From positions 29,625,342 through 29,689,341 of the forward strand of contig NC_035172.2 of NCBI RefSeq assembly GCF_001659605.2: DNA of 64,000 nucleotides, given 5' to 3'. Made by a program: the position numbers and the translations under genes. This DNA is from Manihot esculenta. Taxonomy: Eukaryota; Streptophyta; Magnoliopsida; Malpighiales; Euphorbiaceae. This document shows positions 22,501-31,562 of the stretch, piece by piece (within the stretch, counting starts at the first letter, position 1; each line of letters opens with the position of its first letter). Under the pieces are notes generated by a model that did no database searches, had not been told where the DNA came from, and saw only the letters and a list, made by a program, of their open reading frames with translations.

Positions 22501-23480
22501 GGGGCATAAAACTAGCCTAAAACCCCAACAAACAACACATAAACATACCATTTGTCATTAAACTAACATAACTCTAACATTTTACAACTAGCCTAAACAT
22601 GCATCAAAACCCCTTAACACTTCATAAAACTTAATTAAAACATAAGAAAAAGCAAGGATCTACACTTACCTCTTGAAGATCAAGGGTAGATGCGACCCAA
22701 ACTTGGAGATGAGGAGGAAATGAACTCCGGAGGTCTCCAAACTTCAAAACTTTGGATTAAGCTTAAAATCTTCAAAACACAATAAAAACTCATAAAAATC
22801 TTGAGAAATTTGAAGGAAAAACACAAGATCATCGAGGGGTGGTGGAGACTCACCTTGCTCGGAAATGGAGAGAGAAAACTCGCCCATTTTCGGACAGGGA
22901 ACCCTTTATAGGTGGCTGGCCAGACCACCTTCGGGGGGCCAAAAGTGCCTCTGCAACTCCACCATGTTCGGCGGCCGAACATGAGGTTCGACAGCCGAAC
23001 CTGGATTTTTCCTCCAAGCCTTTTTCTTTCAAAACTCAATTTTCTTTCTTTATTAAAACCATAAAAGCATTAAAAACGTTTTATGAAAACCTTATTTTAC
23101 CCTTCTAGAAGGCTCGACGTCCGAGAATTTCTGGATTCCAACAGAGATTCAGCCGGAAGATAGGAATTCTGATGCCGGGTTCTAGCCGGGTATCACAACT
23201 ATAATAGTATGCTCTACAAGTATCAGGTCATTCATGCAAACACTTGAGGAAGGGGCAAAGATACGAAAAGACTCTCTAGAAAATTAGTATTTATCATAAA
23301 GGTGATCTACATCTTGCTCTGAGAAGATGGATGGGACATCACAAATCGAGCTACCTTCGCTTTCTTGAGTCGCCCTCAGTGGAACGATAGAGGCAGGAGG
23401 CACGAATGGGACCATTAGAGGAGGTGCTTGAGGCGGAACCTGTACTGGGAGTAAGAGAAGAAGAGGAAGTATTCCTATTC
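19520..23480 (-). pseudogene. Gag-like / plant transposon-type pseudogene (PF04195-like), split by a solo LTR
   Basis: Read right to left. 23480-23203 has a Ser/Thr-rich start (MNRNTSSSS...) then out-of-frame pieces. Across the solo LTR the frame joins as NDLILVEHTI then VFEEQLKAGLRFPMDPFFVD, VLQFHKLSVSQLHPNNW and WKNKFFFL (21180-20870). This is the type of sequence found in 'putative gypsy type transposon' domain proteins. 20545-20130 is a Pro/Ser linker plus a block with GDRRCLNELETDEPFHNVMH and ALCAYVAKSAQGPDVG. 20000-19674 is a long heptad coiled coil (LVLENRVKNVEDQVALLHRQ). Several stops and frameshifts are present. The function in intact relatives is unknown to me; it may be gag of a non-autonomous element. 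Confidence 0.6.
21187..23197 (-). mobile_element. Solo Tekay-type LTR splitting the gag-like pseudogene
   Basis: 2011 bp, TGTAATGACCTG...CCGGGTATCACA on the plus strand, with a perfect TSD ACTAT (21182-21186 and 23198-23202). It has TTCGGCGGCC-type clusters at 22213-22390 and 22930-23005 and belongs to the same subfamily as 15199-17378 (repeat near 21785-21835 reading 'gccctcgatggagctcctca'). Removing it restores a continuous reading frame in the surrounding pseudogene. Confidence 0.92.
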
Positions 23481-24634
23481 ATTTTTAAAAAAAATAGAAA
23501 TTACTGTAAAAGCAAGGGAGTATAAACGAGAAAGAAGGAGCAACCGAGTCTTTTAGAAGTAAAGGTTACAATTGTAAGCAAAAGTAATATAGGAGAGAAG
23601 AAGAAGGGCTCTTATAAGATGGTTTTGTTGTGGTATTCAGCTGCTTCTAGCTACTTGATGTGGGACATCCCACATTCTACATTGGCGAAGTACGAAAAAT
23701 CAAAATTGTATATAATAGCTAGCACAAAACTACTAAATAATTTGGGTTAACCATTTTGGGTCAAGTGAAAAATGGGTCTAAAAGTTATTTGCATCAGTTT
23801 GGACCGAACTATTTCAATTGGTATCAGAGCCACCCTGGTTCAGAAAAATTGTGCAAAGCTAGTGGGGTCTACCCGTGTGAGACGAGATGGAGCCGCCCGA
23901 GGTACTAGCGAACCACAATACTCGAGGGTTTGGTTTTGACTTAGCAATTGTATCCGATTCAGTATTTAGTTGCGACGAGGACGTCGCAAATTTAGTAGGG
24001 GAGAGTGTGTGATAGAGCATATTTTAGTCCATTTTATCATTATATTCTTGATGTTTATTTACATCTTTTCTGCTTAATTTTGTGGTTTTAATCATGTTTT
24101 GCAGATATTAGGTGTAAAGAGACAATCTGGAGAAAATGCTCTTAAAACTGCCAAAAAGTGCCAAATATGGAAAGTGCCAAAAAAGGAAAGTTTTCAAATA
24201 AGGAGAGTTTTCAGAAAAGAAAAGTTTTCAAATAAGGAAAGTGCAGAAGCAAAAGCAAAAGCAAATAAGAAAAGTTCAGTCAGAAGATTATTTAAAATTC
24301 AAATCGCAGATCTTTCTTTCCTTGTTCAAAGATGTGCACACTCTGCAGCAGTCATATCTTCCTATTTAGGTAGCAAGATCTCATGAAGACACACTTGCCT
24401 CTTCTATATTCAGCATTCAAAATTCAAACGAAGGCTCCACCTGAAAAGGAAAAAACTAGACAGATTCACTTTCCCTTCTGCATTCAATGACCGTGCGCCA
24501 CTTTCCCTTTGAAGAGCAAGCACACGCCTCTTTCCTTCTGAATAATTTTGGAACGCGATTCTTTCCTTTTCAGCACCTTGGGCAGCCTCTCAACTACTTA
24601 GGCAGCAAGTATGACCTAGGGCAGCACTTTCAAC

Positions 24635-24643
24635 TATAAAAAG
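24635..24643 (+). promoter_or_regulatory. TATA box of the C-family solo LTR
   Basis: TATAAAAAG in the context CAACTATAAAAAGACACATA, the same as the element C 5' LTR promoter. It could still start transcription rightward towards 25800 and beyond. Confidence 0.5.
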
Positions 24644-25439
24644 ACACATAAGGAGCCTCCACACAACTTTTACATTCCCCTTGGGAGACACCTACGGGAT
24701 TCACATCTCTTCTTCTACCTTTCTTCTTTTCTTTTATTTTTGGTTTTTATTTCAGCCATGAGAGGCTGAAATATTTTATTCTAGTTGAAGATTAGGTGAT
24801 GCTTTAGTTGTTTTATGGATTGGGAGACTTGATCAAACATTGTTTATCTTTTGTTATTCAATATTCATACAGTTCATGCTTGATTCTATTATTGTTTTGT
24901 TATTTTGATCAATATGGCCAATTGATTCTTGATTGCAAGGTAATAATATGTTAGTTTGGGTGATTTAAGTCCGTAATTGCTTGGATTATTCAAACATAAG
25001 AACACTTGGTATAAAAACCAAGGAAATTGTATGATCTAGCAACATCTCATGCGTTTGAGTAGTTAGGATTGGATCTCTCTCTTTCTTCATGCAATTAACA
25101 ATTGTTTGATGCCTAAGGCCCAAGGACATTCCTTGGCAATTTGTTAATTAGTAATTAATTAGAGGACGTTCCCTAATTGGTTTAATCATAAGGAGAGACA
25201 TGGTGGTGAGAAGCGTCTTCCATCTTCATAACTAATCTATTGAATCAATCAAAAGAAACTAAGTGTCAATGATCAATCCCAACAATTGAAGTGGATCCAA
25301 TTCTTCAACTAGAGTTTTCTTATTATTTATTTCTCTTTTATTTTATTATTCGCTTATTTTAATTGCTTTCAGTAGTTTGTTAATCAAATCAATCTCAAAC
25401 CCCCCATTTTACTTTTACTGCAATTTATTTTTATTCCGC

Positions 25440-25660
25440 TTTCAGTTTATCTCGTTTTCAGTTTTATCTCGTTTCAGTTTATTTTGCTTTCCGTTTATTT
25501 CTCTTTCAGTATTATCTCGTTATATCTCGTTTCAGTTTATTTTGTTTTCCGTTTATTTTTCTTTCAGTTTTATCTCGTTTCAGTTTTATCTCATTTCAGT
25601 TTATCTCGTTTTCAGTTTTCTTCTTTTTACAGTTTATTTTTGTTTCAGTTTATTTTATTG
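25440..25660 (+). repeat. Minisatellite expansion in the C-family solo LTR
   Basis: Imperfect tandem repeats of TTTATCTCGTTTCAG-type units (CTCGTTTCAGTTTTAT, TTTCCGTTTATTTCTC). The corresponding place in the element C LTRs (near 1826 and 9087) has only a single copy. The Phe/Ser-rich open frames over this stretch are repeat translations. Confidence 0.75.
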
Positions 25661-26159
25661 GTCTTGATAAGGAAAATAGGTAAGTTCTCAATTTCCTGTG
25701 GATTCGATCCTTTTACCACTATCTGCAGTTGTAAATTATTGATAACCAGAGGGTTATTTTTGACCGGCTTCGACAACCGCGAGTCAATGTGATATTTAGC
25801 TGCTTCCAGCTGTTTGATGTGGGACGTCCCACATCCCACATACGTCCCACATCGGCGAAATATAAAAAATAAAAATTGTATATAATAGCTAGCACAAAAT
25901 TACTAAATAACTTGGTTAATCATTTTGGATCTAATGGAAAATGGTCTAAAAGTTATTTGGGTCAGATTGTTTCAGGCTTTAAATGCGGCTCAAGGAACGG
26001 GGCATTCATCATTGAAGGGCTAAATAGGCAAAATGGCGTGAGCAGGAAAAGGCCAATCTCAATGGGCCACGTTCCTTAAATCGTGAGAACAATTGTCTCA
26101 TTTGAATCTGAAGAATCAAAGAACAGATGTTACATAAGAATCGCCCAAAGTGACCCATG

Positions 26160-26641
26160 GGTTTTCACCACAAAATAAGGCCACATGAAAATAATTTGAT
26201 AATACTGGCACCTGATCCCACCCGAGGAAAGACAGACCCAAACACCGTTATACCCGGTTCTTCACCAAGACTCGCCCTCTCCTTAAGAGGTCAAGCTTTG
26301 GTATAAAGTTACCGTTAACAGAAACATGTCAGCGTATAGCCATTACGCCTATAATCGCGGAATTACCGATCAGTTAGCTGGCAATATCTCTTATTAAAAA
26401 ATTGATTAGGAAATACTATATTAACCCCATCCCTTTACAGTATAAAAGCTAAACGATCATAGAGATAAAAGTACATTATTCTCTCACACAATTACTCTTA
26501 AATTCTAAATATTATACTCGCTACTCTCTTCAACTTACTGATTTAAGTGTTGGAGTGGCTGCCATAAGCGTCAATCACCTTACATTCTCTGTCTTGCAGG
26601 TAGACCAATCACAATATAACTCTATTTCAGTCACATCATCA
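26160..26641 (+). mobile_element. Tat-lineage-like LTR fragment
   Basis: Contains a TATA box (GTATAAAAGC, about 26440), a pyrimidine-rich leader, then CTTACTGATTTAAGTGTTGG and AGTGGC, and later CTGTCTTGCAGGT. That order is typical of the R-U5 part of Tat/Retand-type LTRs. It ends near CACATCATCA with no good primer site after it. The left border is uncertain, no second LTR is present, and 25975-26160 has no gene. Confidence 0.4.
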
Positions 26642-27619
26642 ATTTGGTTTCAACCACATCAATAATATTCTAAATCAAGCATTATAAATATTAAACAACC
26701 AAATTATTAAACCTGAATTACTATAATGTATTATAATTTATTATATTACTGATTGTAATAATTTTATTCTCTTTATTTCCACAAAAATATAACCTTCATA
26801 TGTCCACTCTATATAAAATCCACCTCTACTTCATTTCAAATGTCTCTGTGTTTTGAAGATTTTTTTTTGTATTGCTCTCTTAGTATCTAGTATGGAATGC
26901 ATAGCTGCATAACTCTCACCCGCCAACTCAATCTTTTTGGATGAATAGAAGTTGAACAATAAATTATCCAAATGTTGACATTCTTTGATTCAAATGATTT
27001 TTTTTCTCCACAGCCACCGACCATCTGCTATGGAATTCAATAAACTTTATTTTCTCAAGAATATAGTTCTTTGAATGAAATTTATTATTAGATATTAATA
27101 ATACATAATAGTAAGTACTAAAATTTTTAATTTTCTTTAATGTAATTAAATTTAATGATATATAGTTTTGCACTTGATTAATATTTGAAATCTTTAAATT
27201 TCTTATTCTATAATTAAAAATCATACATATTAATTGAATTTCTAATTCACCTCCACAATTATCTTTTTTGTTTGTAGATAATATATTGCACATTTAATTA
27301 AATATATAAAATAAGATATATTGATAAAATTTTAATTTTATTTTATAAATAATTATATTTTTTTATACATTATTTTAAATCAAAAATAAAAAAAAAAGTA
27401 AAATGTTATGATTGATTCTCATCCATCAATGATTTTATGTTCGAAATCTAGATATGAAAGGAAGAAATATTTTGCTTTTCTAATAAATAGAATAAATTTA
27501 TATAAAAAAAATTAATTATGCAGAAAACGAGGAATTAAACATAAAAGGCCCACATTTATGTATTTTAATAATTTTGTCCAACTGTTTTATTTAAATTTAG
27601 TGTCCAAGACTTTCACATA
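26642..27619. other. AT-rich intergenic DNA
   Basis: No ORF with a domain, no repeat structure and no RNA gene that I recognise. Homopolymer and AT-rich stretches dominate. Confidence 0.6.
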
Positions 27620-27628
27620 GCTATAATT

Positions 27629-28101
27629 AGGGTTCAGCGATCACGCATTCATTTAATTCGATTTAAAATTAAATTAAATTGAATAAATTAAAAATTAAAA
27701 TTTTAGTATTTATAAAAATCAAATCGAGTTGATTTTAATTAGATACTGAATTGAATTAAACTAGTCTGATTCGATTCGATTCGATTCGATTTGATCGATT
27801 TCGATTTTTAATAATTTTCATATTTTTTACACTTTATTTTTAATATTTTAAAATTTAATTAAAATATTTTAATCTTAATATAATTTAATTTCTTTATATT
27901 ATTGAAAATAATATATTATTATCACTAATCGGTTCGGTTTGATTTTATTCGATTTTTTTCTGATCAAAATCGAACTGAATCAAAATAATCAAAATTTTTA
28001 AAATTAAAAATCGAACCGAATTGAATAAAAAATCGAACTAAATTTTAAAATTAATTCAATTCGATTGATTTTTTTGATTTGAACCGAATACTGCTCACCC
28101 G
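27629..28101. mobile_element. Mutator-type MITE candidate
   Basis: 473 bp, AT-rich, without coding capacity. It is flanked by an exact 9-bp direct repeat GCTATAATT (27620-27628 and 28102-28110), the TSD length of Mutator-like elements. The ends are imperfect inverted repeats (AGGGTTCAGCGATCACGCATTC versus CGGGTGAGCAGTATTCGGTTC, inverted). The interior is a loose inverted repeat with ATTCGATTCGATTCGA runs (27772-27790) and TTCGGTTCGGTTTGAT-type sequence. Confidence 0.5.
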
Positions 28102-28110
28102 GCTATAATT

Positions 28111-29102
28111 GTAGCTAAATTTTATGTCGAATTAGGCAACAGGACATTTTAATGTAATTAAATATTTGTCGTAATTTATAATTATAGCCAAATGTTGTAA
28201 TTTTAAATCACAAATAGTGATTGGGAGGAAATTATAGCAAAAAATCAAACCTGATTTTGATAAATTTAGATTTTCATCACTAAACATTAGATTATGATAA
28301 TTAAATGCCCTAAACTTTAAATTTATTACATATATATATATTGAAATTCATTTATATATGCTTTTGAAAGTTTATTTTTATTATACTAAATTAAAACAAA
28401 TAAAATTTTTGAGATAAGATTATTAACTAACAAACTTAAATATTACTTTAAAATATTAAAATAATTATTACAATATTAAAATATTAGATAATAAATTTAA
28501 AAGATAAAAATTGTAAGATATATAAAATGATTATCCACAAATTAATAATTAAAAAATAAGATGGTAGAGTGATTATCTTAATTTTAAATAATATCTTAAT
28601 TTTAAATATAAATTGTTTTAATATTATTTATACACTTAAAAATTTTAATTTTAAATATTATCTAATTTTTTTTTATTTGAAGCAATAAAATCTTAATAAG
28701 ACGTTAATTTTATATATTTAGAAAATTTTAATAAATATATTTAAAAAATTTATTGAAGCAACAAAACTCATCCTTTAGGCTCCATAAAAACTACTAAAAT
28801 TCATCATTTTCTCAAATATTTTTTTTACTTTTTAATTATAATATATTGTAATAATAGATTTTAATTAATTTTTTTAAAAAATAATAATGAACACATAATC
28901 TAATTTGTTGGTATATTTTTTTTTAAATGGGATTGAGAATTGAGATTGGGGAGTAAAACTTGAGAACTCTTAGATTTAATTATATATACTTACCACGACT
29001 AAGTCTACTAGTGCAATTGGTTGATGTATGTTATTTTTTTTTTGAATTTACATGATAATATAATTATTTAGAACTTAGTGACTTTATTTAATATTGCTGA
29101 AT
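28111..29102. other. AT-rich intergenic DNA left of Tek1
   Basis: Extremely AT-rich, with poly-T tracts, no ORF with a domain and no recognisable element. It ends at the left TSD copy of Tek1. Confidence 0.6.
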
Positions 29103-29107
29103 AAGAA

Positions 29108-31400
29108 TGTAATACCCGGCTAGACTCCGGTATCGGAATTCCTACCGTCCGGTGGAATCTCGGATGTCAAAAACCTCTAGAAGGGTAAAATCATGTTTTC
29201 ATAAAATGTTTTAATGTATTTTATGGTTTTAAGTAAAAAGAAAATGAGTTTTTTTTCATGAAAATAACCTTGGAGGAAAACTCAGGTTCGGCCGCCGAAC
29301 ATGCAAGCCCTTCGGGAGTGCTTTAGGCCCCCGAAAGCATAAGTGAGGGAAGTCCAAGTTCGGCCACCGAACCTCATGTTCGGCCGCCGAACATGGCATG
29401 CATGCGGAGGCACGTTCGGCCCCTGAATGTGGCCTGGCCAACCACCTATAAAAGGGTCCCTTAGCCGAAACGGGTGAGTTTTTCTCCCCATTTTCGGCCA
29501 AGGTGAGCTCTCCGCCGTCCCTCACCGATCTTGAGTTTCTTCCTTCAAATCTTTCACGATTTTCACAAGTTTTCACTTTGTTTTGAAGATTTTCGAGTAT
29601 AAAGTAAGTTTTGGAGCTTTGAGGTTCAAGAAACTCAATCTCTCCCATCTCCGAGCTAGGGTCGTTTTCCTCTCGATCTTCAAGAGGTAAGGGCCGATCT
29701 TGAGCTCACTTTATATTTTAAACAAGTTTTAAGTTGATTCATGGGGTAGAAATGTATGTTTATGTTAGTTGAGCATTTTTAGGTTTTATGTGTTTTATGA
29801 ACAATGTATGTTGGATATGCATGTTTGATGTGTTGTAGATGGGGTTTAAGATAGTTTGAGGCCCCTAGGAGCTTGTATGCTTGAGTATGCATGTTGTAGA
29901 TTAGGTTTATGCATGTTCGAAAGGTTTGGGAGGCGTTTGTGCATGATGGAGTTGAGTTTCTGCCACTTTGGAGAAACTCAGGTTCGGCCGCCGAATGGAC
30001 TTTCGGCCGCCGAACCCGCTTGTGGAGGCAGCCTTCAGCTGCCGAAGCCTGGCCCCGAAAGAGGACTTTCGTCTCTGGAGGGCAGTTTCGGCCGCCGAAC
30101 ATGCATGAGTTTCGTCTCTGTCTGGGAGTTTCGGCCGCCGAAGGTGCCGCCGAACCTGCCTGACTTTCGGCTCTGGAGGGACTTTCGGCCGCCGAACCTG
30201 CCGCCGAAAGTGCCCTGTTCAGCCTTCCTTTGCATGTTTTGCATGATTTTTTTAAGGTGTTTTAGGGGGTTTTTGGGGGATGTTTTAGAGTCATGTTCTA
30301 GTATGTTTGGTCCCTCATTTGAGTCCACCTGTGTAGGTTCAGACCCGAGGAACCGAGGACCCCAGCAGTGAATCAGCTGCTTCAGTCATTGTCAGAGCTA
30401 GCTGAGGTGAGTAGAATAAACCTTTATATTTTAAAGCAAATAAATTATAAAGTTTTGAGCATGTTCATGCATCATGAATGCCATGTGATGATTTAGGTTG
30501 TTTGCATTAGAATTCACGAATATGTTGCATTGCATTTTATGATGTTGATGCGGATTGGTTATTGAATGATCCTTTAGTCCTCATATGATATGTTATGATG
30601 ATGATACGGCATGATATGGTATGGAAGTCTGGTTGACCCATTCTACGTCCCGTCACTATGTAAGAGAAAGACCGGTTGACCCATTCTACGTCCCGGCATC
30701 TTGGAATGTTATGTTATGATATGTTTAAGAGAAAGACCGGTTGACCCATTCTACGTCCTGGCACTTTGGAATGTAGAGGACTATTGGTGACAATACCATC
30801 CTTGATGTGATTAGTTGTGATGTGTTGCATTACATTAGAGCATGAGATTTTAAATGTTTTATTATTCTGCTCACTGGCCTCTAGTAGCTCTCCCCTTTCC
30901 CTAATCCCCCAGGGTTGCAGGTACGGGCTAGACAGTGAAGTCAAGATGGATGAAGTCATGTGTATGTAATAGATAGAATGTGGACATGATAAATTGTAAA
31001 ATGATGTAAAGTTATGAATAGTTATGTTATGTAAAAATGATGTTGAGGATTAGAGGTTGTGCTTGACCCTATGTGTATAGTGATCCCTTTTGTATACATG
31101 ATCTATGTTTTATGATGTTTATATTCCACCAAGCTTGTGTATGATGAGATGCCCCATTGGAGCATTTGTTGAGAGCTCCAGTTTGGGGTTTATGTTTATG
31201 TTTATGTATATACTTATGTGCATGCACAGGTTGAGCTTGGTAAAAGAAAAGAAAAGTTCAAATTTTTTTATGTATGCTGTTGATCATGTATGGGATTAAA
31301 CAGGTTTACAGGATGTATGTCAGGCTTGCTACGGGTCCCGGCGGCCTTATGCCGATCTGGATCCTAGCGCCGGTAGCGGTCCAATTTTCGGATCGTTACA
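29108..31400 (+). repeat. Tek1 5' LTR
   Basis: 2293 bp. Two clusters of the TTCGGC-N-GCCGAA motif lie at 29286-29420 (around the TATA box) and 29982-30215. A ~30-bp unit with GGTTGACCCATTCTACGTCC is present three times (about 30630, 30672, 30738). It ends GGATCGTTACA. Confidence 0.95.
29447..29454 (+). promoter_or_regulatory. TATA box of the Tek1 5' LTR
   Basis: TATAAAAG in CCACCTATAAAAGGGTCCC. The same box is conserved in all Tekay-type LTRs in the window (37028 in the 3' LTR; inverted near 816, 48170 and 55840). It lies between two members of the GC-rich palindrome cluster. Confidence 0.7.
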
Positions 31401-31403
31401 GAA

Positions 31404-31416
31404 TGGTATCAGAGCC
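31404..31416 (+). other. Tek1 primer binding site (tRNA-Met)
   Basis: TGGTATCAGAGCC, three bases after the 5' LTR end. It is complementary to the 3' end of initiator tRNA-Met, the standard primer of many plant Ty3 chromoviruses. Confidence 0.92.
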
Positions 31417-31562
31417 CTAGGTTCATATGGTCGAACCTAGAGTGTCGGGCTCATAAATGTTATAGAAGGTCAAGCACAATAGGAAAGGTCATGTCCACTA
31501 GGATAGGATGTGGAGTCCTGTCTTGTATAATGATGTGAATGCCATGATTATATACATGTGCA

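Larger units (their letters stand above)
24010..25786 (+). mobile_element. Solo LTR of the element C family
   Basis: 1777 bp, TGATAGAGCATA...CGACAACCGCGAGTCA, the same family and ends as the element C LTRs but in the opposite orientation. It sits after the first four bases (TGTG) of the TRIM 3' LTR. The flanks GTGTG (24005-24009) and ATGTG (25787-25791) agree at 4 of 5 positions, consistent with an aged TSD. It has no internal region. A TATA box is at 24635-24643. Confidence 0.88.
23629..25974 (+). mobile_element. TRIM-like mini LTR element, split by a C-family solo LTR
   Basis: LTRs of about 188 bp at 23629-23816 and 25788-25974 share TGTGxTATTxAGCTGCTT, GATGTGGGAC-TCCCACAT and TATAATAGCTAGCACAAAA. 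The 5' LTR is followed at once by ATTGGTATCAGAGCCACC, a tRNA-Met primer site (23817-23834). The interior is about 190 bp with no coding capacity, and AGTAGGGGAGAG (23993-24004) is the polypurine tract. The flanks do not show a convincing TSD (TTTGT versus GGCTT), so one end may be altered or my borders may be off by some bases. Confidence 0.72.

Noticed and set aside
25377..25792. Phe/Ser-rich frames in the C-family solo LTR
   Set aside because: Simple translation of the CTCGTTTCAG minisatellite.
26964..27293. 109-aa minus-strand ORF in AT-rich DNA
   Set aside because: Composition reflects AT-rich background (Ile, Asn, Lys, Tyr); no domain.
29856..30371. Long plus-strand open frame in the Tek1 5' LTR (also 37440-38108 and similar frames in the other LTRs)
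   Set aside because: The peptide is a translation of the GC-rich palindrome cluster (repeated SAAEP and FGRRT), appears on both strands and in several frames, and has no domain.
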